Shown here: positions 8,687 to 17,254 of the stretch, one piece after another
How positions within the stretch are numbered: the first letter of the stretch is position 1
Layout: every line of letters starts with the position of its first letter
Assembly: GCF_023700005.1 (NCBI RefSeq)
Contig: NZ_JAMLJK010000001.1
Span: 1,409,096 to 1,473,095 of the forward strand
DNA: 64,000 bases
Origin: Larsenimonas rhizosphaerae
GTDB lineage: Bacteria > Pseudomonadota > Gammaproteobacteria > Pseudomonadales > Halomonadaceae
Direction of reading: 5' to 3'
The notes under the pieces: model-generated
Told to the model about the DNA's origin: nothing
Seen by the model: only the letters and a program-made list of their open reading frames with translations
Databases searched by the model: none
Program-made: the position numbers and the translations under genes

Positions 8687-9336
8687 ACGCTGCCATTGTC
8701 GATCTGGTGCGCCATGGCGCCTGTGAGGGCCCTGCCTGTCTGCGTGGCCACACGGATGTGTCGCTCAGTGCCGCAGGTCAGGCACAGATGGACAGTACCC
8801 TGGGATTTCTGCCGCGGCCGCAGGCGCTTTTCAGCTCTCCGCTGATGCGTTGCCATGTGCCGGCACAGCGCTGGGCCGAGTACTGGGATATGCCACTTGA
8901 TCACGTGGCCGCACTGGCGGAAATGAATTTTGGTGACTGGGATGGCGTGCCGCTGCCGGACCTTCATGCCCGCGACCCGGAAGCGCTGGCTGCATTCTGG
9001 GCGCGGCCAGCCGCGGCGCCCCCTCCAGGGGCTGAGGGGCTGGCCGCATTCGAAGCCAGGGTCATGGCTGGCTGGCAGGCGTGTCTATCGAGCGATAGGG
9101 ACTGCTCCCATCGTGTGATTATCACTCATGCGGGGGTGATCAAGGCACTGATGGCAACGCTTTTACAGCTTGGTCATACCGATGGATGCTATGTGCACGC
9201 GCTGGATATACCCTACGCCGGACTGGTAAGGCTTCGGCTGGACTGGCTTGAGGGTCGAACTGATCCGCTGGTTCGGCTGCTTCATCTGGGAATCGTTCAG
9301 GGAGCGATGCCCCTGCCGACTGATATAGTTGCTTAA
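8683..9336 (+). CDS. cobC: Alpha-ribazole phosphatase (histidine phosphatase family)
   Basis: The 217-aa protein is a phosphoglycerate-mutase-like histidine phosphatase. It has the LVRHG catalytic motif near residue 9, the SSPLMRC segment, the acid AEMNFGDWDG and the second histidine in ITHAGVIKAL. Its place between cobU and cbiB indicates the CobC role, removing phosphate from alpha-ribazole 5'-phosphate or adenosylcobalamin phosphate. The ATG overlaps cobU by four bases. A 28-base gap separates it from cbiB. Confidence 0.88.
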   Translation: MNAAIVDLVRHGACEGPACLRGHTDVSLSAAGQAQMDSTLGFLPRPQALFSSPLMRCHVPAQRWAEYWDMPLDHVAALAEMNFGDWDGVPLPDLHARDPEALAAFWARPAAAPPPGAEGLAAFEARVMAGWQACLSSDRDCSHRVIITHAGVIKALMATLLQLGHTDGCYVHALDIPYAGLVRLRLDWLEGRTDPLVRLLHLGIVQGAMPLPTDIVA

Positions 9337-9364
9337 ATATACCGTTATCTTCGAGTAGATCACC

Positions 9365-10291
9365 ATGTCCTTTCTGATTCTTTTCTTTGCCTTTCTGCTC
9401 GACCATACCCTGGGCGAACTCCGCCGCTGGCATCCGCTGGTAGGGCTGGGTAATGCCATCCTGGCCGTGGAGCGGCGGTTGTATCGGCCCACACGGTGGG
9501 CCGGCGTACTGGCCGTGCTTGTACTGATGCTGCCATTGATGCTGCTGGGTATCTGGGTAGAGACCCTGCGTGACTCGTCCCCCACACTGTATGGCGTGAT
9601 AGCGGTGGCTGTTGTGTATGTTGCGGTGGGTTGGCGCAGCCTCAAGCAGCATGCACGTCGGGTGGCAGGCCCGTTGCGCCGTGGCGAGCACGACCTGGCA
9701 CGTCAGCGTCTGGCGCTGATTGTCAGCCGGGATACCGACTCACTGACGCCCTCGGAAGTGTCTGCCGCGACCACGGAATCCGTGCTGGAAAACGGCAGCG
9801 ATGCCATTTTCGCGGTGGTGTTCTGGTTCATGGTGGCAGGTGTGCCAGGCGTTCTGGTTTACCGGCTGGTCAATACGCTGGACGCCATGTGGGGGTACCG
9901 GACACGTCGTTACGTGGCATTCGGCTGGGCTGCTGCACGGCTTGATGACGTGCTGAACTTTATACCGGCGCGACTGGTGGTCGTGAGTTATGGGGTGGCA
10001 ACCCGGTCCTGGTGGCGCTTTCGTCAATCCATGGCCTGTGCCCTGCAGCAGGGACGAGGCTGGAAGAGCCCGAACGCCGGTCCGGTCATGGCAGCGGGTG
10101 CGGGGGCATTGAATGTCGTTCTGGGCGGTGACATGCCTTACCACGGCCGGGTGCAGTCACGGCCGGTGCTCGGGGTAGGGGATGCGCCCTCTGCCGGCAC
10201 CATTGAAGCGGCCTGCAGGCTGGTCAACCGTACCGTGATTGTCTGGATGCTGGTGGTAGCTGCGCTGGGCGCCGTCGGAGTCGGCCTGTGA
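9365..10291 (+). CDS. cbiB: Adenosylcobinamide-phosphate synthase (CbiB/CobD of Pseudomonas)
   Basis: CbiB is a polytopic membrane protein that attaches (R)-1-amino-2-propanol phosphate to adenosylcobyric acid. The 308-aa protein begins with a hydrophobic segment followed by the family motif LDHTLGELRRWHPLVGLGN, and has VSRDTDSLTPSEV, ESVLENGSDAIFA and a late GPVMAAGAGAL motif. The next gene starts inside its stop (GTGA at 10288), consistent with coupling to the enzyme that makes its aminopropanol phosphate substrate. Confidence 0.95.
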   Translation: MSFLILFFAFLLDHTLGELRRWHPLVGLGNAILAVERRLYRPTRWAGVLAVLVLMLPLMLLGIWVETLRDSSPTLYGVIAVAVVYVAVGWRSLKQHARRVAGPLRRGEHDLARQRLALIVSRDTDSLTPSEVSAATTESVLENGSDAIFAVVFWFMVAGVPGVLVYRLVNTLDAMWGYRTRRYVAFGWAAARLDDVLNFIPARLVVVSYGVATRSWWRFRQSMACALQQGRGWKSPNAGPVMAAGAGALNVVLGGDMPYHGRVQSRPVLGVGDAPSAGTIEAACRLVNRTVIVWMLVVAALGAVGVGL

Positions 10292-11370
10292 CGCCGGCAC
10301 CGACTCATGGTGGCAACCTCGAGGCAGCCATCCGTCGATTCGGCGGTGCCCCGTCGGACTGGCTGGATCTGTCTACGGGGATCAACCCCCGACCTTACCC
10401 GTGCACGCCGTTGACGGCGGCCATGCTGCATCGTCTGCCGGAGACACCGGAGGCACTTGAGGCCGTGGCTCGTTCTTATTACGACGTGTCAGATGTCGTG
10501 GCCGTGCCCGGTTCACAATGGGCCATCACGGAGCTGCCCCGGCTCGTGCCGCCCGGGCGCGTGATGGTTCACTTTCCCGGCTACGCAGAGCATGGCTTTC
10601 GCTGGCAGGCAGCGGGGCACGAGGTGGTGACCTGTGCCGCTGAAGCAACCGTGGATGAGCTGATGGCCATGGCCGAGCGGTGGCGCGCATCGGCCATTGT
10701 ACTCGTCAACCCCAATAATCCCGGGGGTGGATGTATTGCCGATGAGGATATGGAACGTCTGGTGCCGGCCTGTCAGGCTGCCGGGCGGCTTCTGGTGATT
10801 GATGAGGCCTTCATGGATGTTCATCGCGGTGCAGTACCAGCCGCTCTTCAGGCACCTGGTGTACTGGTGCTGCGCTCGTTCGGAAAGTTTTTCGGCCTGG
10901 CCGGGGTGAGGCTGGGATTTGTGACCGGTGATACGGCGTTATGTGAGGCATTGCGTGCCTGTCGTGGCCCCTGGGCATTGACGACAGCAGCCCTTGTTAC
11001 CGGTCTGGAAGCGCTGTCGGATACATCATGGCAGCGCAGAATGAGACTCCAGCTGGGGGAGTGGAGTCGTGCCCAGAGTGGTGCCTGGCAGCGGTTGTGG
11101 CAGCACGAGGCCGTCGATATTCGCAGCAGTGTGCTCTTTACCACGGCTCGCCTTGCGACAGCACGTGCATGGGGGTGGCAATCTGCACTGGCGGCACAGC
11201 GCATCTGGGTGCGTTGCTGGCCGGTCGATGAGCATACGGCGTTGCTTCGGGCCGGGTTGATCGATCCTGCCTGCGGTCTTCAACAGGATCATTTTCATGC
11301 CGCACTGGCGACACTGAAGCATGATCCTGACAGTGTTGCTGACCAAGAGGCATGTCATGAGCAGAAATAA
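10288..11370 (+). CDS. cobD: Threonine-phosphate decarboxylase (PLP-dependent)
   Basis: This fold-type-I PLP enzyme decarboxylates L-threonine O-3-phosphate to aminopropanol phosphate, the linker used by CbiB. The symbol follows Salmonella; Pseudomonas calls it cobC. The 360-aa protein shows the N-terminal GGNLEAAIRRFG and LDLSTGINP motifs, VNPNNPGG, DEAFMD, and the PLP lysine Lys200 in SFGKFFGLAGVRLGF. It starts with GTG at 10288 overlapping cbiB, and its last 14 bases overlap bluB. Confidence 0.94.
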   Translation: MTPAPTHGGNLEAAIRRFGGAPSDWLDLSTGINPRPYPCTPLTAAMLHRLPETPEALEAVARSYYDVSDVVAVPGSQWAITELPRLVPPGRVMVHFPGYAEHGFRWQAAGHEVVTCAAEATVDELMAMAERWRASAIVLVNPNNPGGGCIADEDMERLVPACQAAGRLLVIDEAFMDVHRGAVPAALQAPGVLVLRSFGKFFGLAGVRLGFVTGDTALCEALRACRGPWALTTAALVTGLEALSDTSWQRRMRLQLGEWSRAQSGAWQRLWQHEAVDIRSSVLFTTARLATARAWGWQSALAAQRIWVRCWPVDEHTALLRAGLIDPACGLQQDHFHAALATLKHDPDSVADQEACHEQK

Positions 11371-12013
11371 CGCGTTCAGTGCCGAGGAGCAGGCGGCTGT
11401 CTATCGAGCCATTTTCGAGCGTCGTGACATGCGCCATTTTCTGCCTGATCCGGTACCGGAGAAGGTCATGCTCCGGCTGCTTGAGGCTGCTCATCACGCG
11501 CCAAGCGTGGGCTATATGCAGCCATGGCGGTTTGTGCGGGTGACATCCGACGTGCTCAGGGATCAGTTGGCGTGTCTGGTGGATGAAGAGCGCATGTGTA
11601 CGGCGGCAGCACTGGGAGAGCGTGGTGAGGACTTCATGGCGCTCAAGGTCGAGGGAATTCGGGAGTGTCCCGAGCTGTGGGTCATGGCGCTGGCGGATCA
11701 GCGTGAACATCATGTCTTTGGGCGTCGTACCATGCCGGACATGGACCTGGCATCCGCGAGCTGTGCCATTCAGAACATGTGGCTGGCCGGGCGGGCCGAA
11801 GGAGTAGGGCTGGGGTGGGTATCGCTGTTTGATCCGGTACGAGCAGGCGCATTGATTGGCGCCCCGCAGGGCAGCCGCGTCATGGCCATTTTATGCATGG
11901 GGCAGGTAGAGGCCTTCTACGACAGGCCCATGCTGGATAGCTTGGGCTGGGACAAGCGCCGTGTCCTGTCGACGCTTGTCGCGGATAATCGCTGGCCTTC
12001 AGCCAGCCAATGA
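11357..12013 (+). CDS. bluB: 5,6-dimethylbenzimidazole synthase
   Basis: BluB is a flavin-destructase that uses O2 to break FMNH2 into DMB, the lower ligand of cobalamin. The 218-aa nitroreductase-fold protein has RRDMRHFLPDPVP, the BluB-type HHAPSVGYMQPWRF loop, and ASCAIQNMWLAG followed by GLGWVSLF. I chose the ATG at 11357, which follows an AGAGG ribosome site; an upstream start in the same frame would add 12 unconserved residues. It closes the plus-strand operon. Its stop codon directly abuts the stop of the convergent HAD gene. Confidence 0.93.
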   Translation: MSRNNAFSAEEQAAVYRAIFERRDMRHFLPDPVPEKVMLRLLEAAHHAPSVGYMQPWRFVRVTSDVLRDQLACLVDEERMCTAAALGERGEDFMALKVEGIRECPELWVMALADQREHHVFGRRTMPDMDLASASCAIQNMWLAGRAEGVGLGWVSLFDPVRAGALIGAPQGSRVMAILCMGQVEAFYDRPMLDSLGWDKRRVLSTLVADNRWPSASQ

Positions 12014-12826
12014 TCAGCTGTCCTTTTTGGTCTTGCTGTCGCCCTTGCCCGTGTCCTTGTCGAGCAGGTCCGCGACTGACTGGAGTACCCATTTCGGCTG
12101 GAACGGATAACGGGCAATTTCGGCGTCATCGGCAATACCGGTCATGACCAGCACGGTATGCAAACCGGCTTCGATGCCTGCTACCACGTCGGTATCCATT
12201 CGGTCACCGATCATGGCCGTGCGCTTGGAATGGGCACCAAGCTTGTTCATGGCCGAGCGGAACATCATGGGGTTGGGCTTGCCGATCACGTAAGGCTCGC
12301 GCTTGGTCGCGCTGGTAATCATGGCGGCCACGGCGCCGGTGGCCGGCAACGGCCCCTCGGCGCTAGGGCTGGTGACATCCGGGTTGGTGGCAATGAAGCG
12401 GGCGCCGGCATTGATCAGGCGGATGGCCTTTGTCAGGGCCTCAAAGGAATAGGTACGGGTTTCGCCCAGTACGACAAAATCCGGGTCCACATCGGTCATC
12501 ACAAAGCCGGCTTCATGCATGGCGGTGGTGATGCCTGCCTCGCCGATCACGAAGGCGGAGCCGCCGGGCGCCTGATCCTTCAAAAAGGCTGCGGTGGCCA
12601 GCGCGGAGGTCCAGAGCTGTTCTTCCGGTACATTGATGCCACTTCGGGCCAGGCGAGCACTCAGGTCTCTGGGGGTGAAAATGGAATTGTTGGTCAGGAC
12701 CAGAAAGGGCTTTTTCTGGCGATGCCACTGCTCGATCAGTTCGGCGGCGCCCGGAATGGCCTTGTTTTCGTGAACCAGAACCCCGTCCATGTCCGTCAGC
12801 CAATAGTCGATGCTGGATGTGTCCAC
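12014..12826 (-). CDS. HAD-IIA family sugar/nucleotide phosphatase (NagD-like)
   Basis: The 270-aa protein is a class-IIA haloacid-dehalogenase hydrolase. Motif I is LTDMDGVL (Asp nucleophile), motif II is VLTNNS, and the C-terminal motif is MIGDRMDTDVVAGIEAG. The cap arrangement and length match NagD-type phosphatases that act on nucleotide monophosphates and phosphosugars; the true substrate cannot be told. It ends in a Lys/Asp-rich tail. It is monocistronic and converges on bluB with no base between the two stops. Confidence 0.85.
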   Translation of the reverse strand: MDTSSIDYWLTDMDGVLVHENKAIPGAAELIEQWHRQKKPFLVLTNNSIFTPRDLSARLARSGINVPEEQLWTSALATAAFLKDQAPGGSAFVIGEAGITTAMHEAGFVMTDVDPDFVVLGETRTYSFEALTKAIRLINAGARFIATNPDVTSPSAEGPLPATGAVAAMITSATKREPYVIGKPNPMMFRSAMNKLGAHSKRTAMIGDRMDTDVVAGIEAGLHTVLVMTGIADDAEIARYPFQPKWVLQSVADLLDKDTGKGDSKTKKDS

Positions 12827-12999
12827 TGCGTCGTACTCCCTGTTATCGGGTGAGATAGTCTGGCCAGTATAGACCAGCCTGTCTTGTCACCTCTGGATGA
12901 ATCATGGTTATGTTGAGCATGTCACAGCCGGTGCCTGCTGACTACATGCCTGCAGGCAGACCTCGGCGACCCGAAGGATTCGATAACAGGAGTGAGAGC

Positions 13000-13404
13000 A
13001 TGTGGGAAGGAAGTTGTCTTTGCGGTGAAATTCGCTACACGCTGGCGCAGTCACCTGCCTCGCTGATGATGTGCCACTGCCAGAAATGCAGAAAGGCGTC
13101 CGGCACGGCCTTTGCGGTCAACGGGCTGGTCAGACGTATCGATATGACCTGGCAGGCGGGTGAGGCACTTGTCACGCGGTTTGAATCCTCACCGGGTGTG
13201 TTCCGGGTATTCTGTTCCCGGTGCGGCTCGCCCCTTTACAGCGAGCGCCCTACGGCAGACCCGGAACACGTTCGCCTGCGCATTGGATCACTGGATACGC
13301 CGATTGAGACAAGACCTCAGGCCCATATCTTCGTGGGGTCCATGGCGGAATGGGACAGGATCGAAGATGACCTGCCACAGTTCAATGAGCGCCCCCCGGC
13401 ATGA
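13000..13404 (+). CDS. GFA (glutathione-dependent formaldehyde-activating) family protein
   Basis: The 134-aa protein has the zinc-binding cysteines of the GFA/CENP-V fold: GSCLCGEIRY near the start, MCHCQKCRKASG, and FCSRCGSPLY. The family binds zinc in a beta-tent fold; activity as an S-hydroxymethylglutathione synthase is proven for few members, so the reaction is unknown here. I chose the ATG at 13000 because an AGGAGT ribosome site lies just upstream and the frame's longer form adds 32 unlikely residues. The next gene starts in its stop (ATGA). Confidence 0.85.
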   Translation: MWEGSCLCGEIRYTLAQSPASLMMCHCQKCRKASGTAFAVNGLVRRIDMTWQAGEALVTRFESSPGVFRVFCSRCGSPLYSERPTADPEHVRLRIGSLDTPIETRPQAHIFVGSMAEWDRIEDDLPQFNERPPA

Positions 13405-13958
13405 GTGAGCTGCTATTGCGCGCGCGCTGCTTTGCCACTGCGGCGCATGCCGCCATCGATCAGCGCCGCAAGTATACCGGTGCACCCTATATCGAGCATC
13501 CGGCCGCCGTCGCAGCCATGGTGGCCGAGCATGGCGGCAGCGATGTCATGATTGCGGCGGCCTGGCTGCATGACGTGGTGGAGGATACGGCGATTACGCT
13601 GGCACTGCTGCGTCAGGAGTTCGGTACGGAGGTTGCCGCGCTGGTGGAGTGGCTCAGCGACCTGCAGACGCCGGAAGATGGTAACAGGGCCGTGCGAAAG
13701 GCCCGGGAAGCCAAACGGCTTTCCGGCGCACCGGCAGAGGCGCAAACCATCAAGTACGCGGACCTGATTCACAATACCGCCTCCATCGTGCGCCATGATC
13801 CGGGGTTTGCGCGTGTGTACCTGCGGGAGAAGCGGCATGTGCTGGCGGGCATGACATCCGGTCATCCCGTGTTGTATCAAAAGGCGCTGGACAGTCTCCA
13901 GGCGGGCGAGCAGCAGCTCTCGTTGACGCCGCGACAGGCAGGCACGGCCTCTCAATAG
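13401..13958 (+). CDS. Small HD-domain hydrolase, (p)ppGpp-hydrolase type
   Basis: This 185-aa stand-alone HD protein resembles the hydrolase half of SpoT and the small alarmone hydrolase MESH1. The metal ligands appear in order: an early His in YIEHPAAVA, the HD pair in AAWLHDVVEDT, and a late Asp in IKYADLIHN. No synthetase or TGS domain is present. By family it would cleave the 3' pyrophosphate of ppGpp or of NADPH-like molecules, which is inference. It is coupled to the GFA gene by an ATGA overlap and overlaps the convergent PilZ gene by 7 bases. Confidence 0.78.
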   Translation: MSELLLRARCFATAAHAAIDQRRKYTGAPYIEHPAAVAAMVAEHGGSDVMIAAAWLHDVVEDTAITLALLRQEFGTEVAALVEWLSDLQTPEDGNRAVRKAREAKRLSGAPAEAQTIKYADLIHNTASIVRHDPGFARVYLREKRHVLAGMTSGHPVLYQKALDSLQAGEQQLSLTPRQAGTASQ

Positions 13959-15688
13959 GGGGCAAGGCCGTAGGCATCCGGGCAGACGAGTCCTTCCAGC
14001 CTGCCCAACTGGGCAAAGTCCACTCGATTGAGTACCTCATTGAGGACTGCACCATCCTGGCTCGTGTTTTTGACTACACGAATACGTGAGGGCTGGCCGG
14101 ATTCATCAAGATGGATGACCCAGGCGAGGTAGCCTTGTGAAAAACGTATCAGACTGGCAATGGGATAAAACCCGTGGCGCTGAATATAACGTACAACCCA
14201 ATGTCGATCGAAGCGCTCGGGTTGTCGATAAAGCAGCTGATAGGCTTCCATGGCGGTACTGGCACGCCGATCGCCGCGGGGGCGGGTCATGGCGTCGATG
14301 GTATCTATGACCGAGGCCATGCGGGACAGTGGTGTCATGCCATGTCGGTCCAGCCCCTGGGGGTAGCCTGTGCCGTCCAGGCGCTCATTGATCCCGCTGA
14401 TGATCTCGGCCTGCATCTCGCTGGTAACAAGGCCACCATGTTCAAGTGCCTCGATCAGCACCGGTACGTGTTGGCGCAGTCGCTCGAGCTGGCCGGATTC
14501 AAGGGTGCCTTCAAGCGAGGGCAGTTCGGCACTGACCAGCATTGCCTTGCCCATGTCATGTACCAGCGCTGCGATGGTGGCCTCGCGCGCCCGGGGTGCA
14601 TGCTCGGGTTCTACCAGCATCAGGTCGCATAACCTGCAGGCTACGGCCAGGGAATGCTGAACCCAGGCCGGTTCGTCGCTCAGGCAGCCCAGGGCATAGA
14701 AAAGCTGCTGTCGATTGTGCTGTAACAGCTGCATCAACGTATCGGCGCTTTCCGCCAGTTGTTTGTTCGGCAATGGGGCCTGCTGCTGAAGAGCCAGCAG
14801 AAAAAGGTGCTGTGTACGAACGATGCCCTTCAGGTCCTCGACCATGGGGGCACTGACGCTGATGGCTCTGGACTGATGTCGGCGCCGCTGGGTCCTGTCT
14901 TCGGCGTAAAGGGTCGAGGGGCCGGCAAGCTGCATGCCTTCTCCCTTTCGCCATGCCACTTCGCGGTCGGTTTCGTTGATGACATGGGAAAGCTGTTGGA
15001 TGCCCTGCTGGTCGAGACCGGTAAACGCCAGGCCAATCGAGGCGTGATGTGAGCGCGCTGCCGGTTTGATATAGCGAATGCTGGCCTGAGTCTTGAACTG
15101 TTCGCCATTCGGGAAGTGCAGGGATACCGACGGAAGATCCATGTTGCCTTTCAGCGAGCCACACCGTGAAAGGGGCATGTCCAGCATGCAGCCTCCATGC
15201 GAAATATTGCCAAGTGTGGCAATCAGTGGCTCCTGGTCTGTAAAGCATACGATTCTGGCCTGAACCTTCATGGCGCTGGTAAGGCTGATACGGGCATCCT
15301 TGCGCTTGGAGCCGGTATGAAGAACCGTCGGAAGGGACACTTCAAGCGTCAGCCCCTGGGCAAGGTGGGTTGCCCTCTGGACGCGCAGTTCACCAAAGGA
15401 GACCAGTGTGCTGTCGGTTTCCGCTATCAGTGTCAGCAGGCATGATGCCAGTGAAGCGTCTTCAAGACCGGGAGCGTCACAAAGGCTCAGGTAAAGGAGA
15501 TTTTCGCCGGCATCCATGCGCTCGATGTGTGTGGGATAGGATATATCCGAGACATCGTTGAATTTCAGGGACAGGCTGTGCGGCTGATATTCCAGACGCT
15601 CCAGTACTTCAGTGATGTGGCGTACATCGCGTATTTCTATCTGCCCATTGACCTTCCCGGCGGAGGACGGTGGGGGTGAATCTGCCAT
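13952..15688 (-). CDS. PilZ plus divergent HD-GYP signalling protein
   Basis: The 578-aa product looks like a c-di-GMP responder. The N-terminal third resembles a YcgR-type flagellar-brake domain followed by a PilZ-like segment (RKDARISL, then ISHGGCMLDMPL). The C-terminal half carries an HD-GYP fold with AALVHDMGKAML and RLDGTGYPQGL. The His-His-Glu that normally precedes the GYP signature is Ile-Asn-Glu here, so phosphodiesterase activity is doubtful. No membrane segment is seen. The start is ambiguous: ATG at 15688 is used, but a TTG at 15745 with an AAAGG upstream would add 19 residues. Confidence 0.75.
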   Translation of the reverse strand: MADSPPPSSAGKVNGQIEIRDVRHITEVLERLEYQPHSLSLKFNDVSDISYPTHIERMDAGENLLYLSLCDAPGLEDASLASCLLTLIAETDSTLVSFGELRVQRATHLAQGLTLEVSLPTVLHTGSKRKDARISLTSAMKVQARIVCFTDQEPLIATLGNISHGGCMLDMPLSRCGSLKGNMDLPSVSLHFPNGEQFKTQASIRYIKPAARSHHASIGLAFTGLDQQGIQQLSHVINETDREVAWRKGEGMQLAGPSTLYAEDRTQRRRHQSRAISVSAPMVEDLKGIVRTQHLFLLALQQQAPLPNKQLAESADTLMQLLQHNRQQLFYALGCLSDEPAWVQHSLAVACRLCDLMLVEPEHAPRAREATIAALVHDMGKAMLVSAELPSLEGTLESGQLERLRQHVPVLIEALEHGGLVTSEMQAEIISGINERLDGTGYPQGLDRHGMTPLSRMASVIDTIDAMTRPRGDRRASTAMEAYQLLYRQPERFDRHWVVRYIQRHGFYPIASLIRFSQGYLAWVIHLDESGQPSRIRVVKNTSQDGAVLNEVLNRVDFAQLGRLEGLVCPDAYGLAPY

Positions 15689-15851
15689 GACAAGGAAATC
15701 CCGTGCTGGAAACAAGTGGACGCTTCCACGAATATCGGCCTGCAAGGATCAGCCTTTATTTCCACCTTGCGTGATGGTACCCCTACGGGATGAATCCCTG
15801 TCATTGCTACCGCTCCCGGTGCCTGCGTCATCACTGCGTCTATGGCAGGCT

Positions 15852-16829
15852 TCATGGGCCGGTCACGGATGCAACCAGCCAGCCGGTATAGGCTGAAAAG
15901 ACGGCAAGCAGGAGTCCCCCTTCGAGCCGAGAGACTCGCCCTGGATGACGCGTACCCACGCTCATGAGCAACAGGGTGACCGTGAGTGCCATCATGATGC
16001 TCCAGTCTCTCATGATGATGTCGGGTGACATCGAGTGCATGGGGGAAATGGCGCCGGCAATACCGATAACCGCCAGGATGTTGAAAAGGTTCGAGCCCAC
16101 CACGTTGCCGATAACGAGGCCGCTTTCCCCCTTGCGGGCGGCAATGACAGACGCGGCCAGTTCGGGAAGGGACGTGCCAATGGCGACCACGGTCAACCCA
16201 ATGACCAGATCGCTGATGCCCATACCCTGAGCAATCACTACAGCCCCCCATACCAGCAGGCGAGAGCTGGCAACCAGCAGTACCAGCCCGATGATCAGCC
16301 AGATAATGGCATGGCCCGGCGAAGCTGCCTTGCCATTCGGCGCTACCATGTCGGCCGCCAGTGGTTCATGTACAGCATGGGAGGTCAACGCCGTTCTGAT
16401 CGACCATCCGAGCAGTGCGGCAAGTGTCAGGAGGAGAATAAACGCTTCCATGCGCGTCAGGGCATTATTCCACAGCAGCAGGCCGGCCAGTGCACAGGCA
16501 ACCAGCAGCAGTGGAAGTTCCCGGCGGACGATGGTTGAGTCGACCGTGATGGGGGCGATAAGCGCTGTCAGGCCAAGAATCAGGCCAATATTGGCAATGT
16601 TGGAGCCGAGAGCATTGCCAAGGGCGAGTTCCGGGTTGCCATCGAAAGCCGCTGAGGCCGAGACCACCATTTCCGGTGCCGACGTGCCAAATCCGACTAC
16701 CACCATGCCAATGAGCAGAGGCGGCATGCCTGCATAACGTGCGGTAGCTGCGGCCCCATCAACAAATCGATTGGCGCTCCATATCAGTAGTATCAGCCCC
16801 CCGATCACTGCCAGTGATGCCGTTAGCAT
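15852..16829 (-). CDS. Calcium/sodium antiporter, CaxA/YrbG family
   Basis: The 325-aa polytopic membrane protein belongs to the Ca2+:cation antiporter superfamily. It has the two inverted alpha repeats: VGFGTSAPEMVVSA with GNALGSNIANIGL in the first half, and VAIGTSLPELAASV with GNVVGSNLFNILAV in the second. The conserved acidic residue in each repeat is present. It would exchange Ca2+ for Na+ or K+ across the inner membrane. I start it at the ATG at 16829; an upstream ATG in frame would add an 18-residue charged leader. Confidence 0.9.
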   Translation of the reverse strand: MLTASLAVIGGLILLIWSANRFVDGAAATARYAGMPPLLIGMVVVGFGTSAPEMVVSASAAFDGNPELALGNALGSNIANIGLILGLTALIAPITVDSTIVRRELPLLLVACALAGLLLWNNALTRMEAFILLLTLAALLGWSIRTALTSHAVHEPLAADMVAPNGKAASPGHAIIWLIIGLVLLVASSRLLVWGAVVIAQGMGISDLVIGLTVVAIGTSLPELAASVIAARKGESGLVIGNVVGSNLFNILAVIGIAGAISPMHSMSPDIIMRDWSIMMALTVTLLLMSVGTRHPGRVSRLEGGLLLAVFSAYTGWLVASVTGP

Positions 16830-17074
16830 GACATTTTCCTGTTCATGACGTGCTGATTTAAAGAAAAATCGCTGGGAGAGCATGCTGGCAATGATTCAGC
16901 GGATCTTCCTTTTCGTGACACGCATAATGTTACAAGCGACCATGAACAATGCGCCAGGACAGATTCTGCATCGACAGATTGTGGTAGACATCAGGCATGT
17001 GCCGGCACCAGGGATAAAAGCCTTGTGCGATCAGCAGGAGGAATGGCGTTTGGACGGCGATGACTTGAAAGGAC

Positions 17075-17150
17075 TGGAGCGGGCAAAGGGATTCGAACCC
17101 TCGACCCTCAGCTTGGGAAGCTGATGCTCTACCAACTGAGCTATACCCGC
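17075..17150 (-). tRNA. tRNA-Gly (anticodon CCC)
   Basis: The minus strand folds as a 76-nt tRNA: acceptor GCGGGTA paired with TGCCCGC, D arm with AGCTCAGTTGGTAGAGC, anticodon stem TCAGC/GCTGA around loop TTCCCAA (anticodon CCC), T arm with GGTTCGAATCC, discriminator T and encoded CCA (plus strand tgg at 17075-17077). It reads GGG glycine codons. It stands alone and has its own promoter. Confidence 0.97.
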
Positions 17151-17163
17151 TTCAAGAGGCCGT

Positions 17164-17192
17164 ATCTTAGTGAGATCAGTGCAGAAACTCAA
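17164..17192 (-). promoter_or_regulatory. Promoter of tRNA-Gly(CCC)
   Basis: On the minus strand TTGAGT (-35, 17192-17187) and TAAGAT (-10, 17169-17164) are separated by exactly 17 bases. The mature tRNA begins 13 bases after the -10. A GC-rich stretch (ACGGCC) follows the -10, resembling the discriminator of stringently controlled stable-RNA promoters. Spacing and position make this a convincing sigma-70 promoter. Confidence 0.7.
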
Positions 17193-17254
17193 GCCATTAA
17201 CATGCTCGATGAGCGAGGCCTGCACTTTTTTTAAACTTTTTTTCGCACATTAAG

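Noticed and set aside
15689-15851. Possible c-di-GMP riboswitch ahead of the PilZ/HD-GYP gene
   Set aside because: The leader shows a few GC hairpins but none of the conserved GEMM blocks in order.
16882-17124. 80-aa plus-strand frame ending in GFEPSTLSLGS
   Set aside because: The ending is the classic false protein made by reading antisense through a tRNA; the tRNA-Gly explains it.
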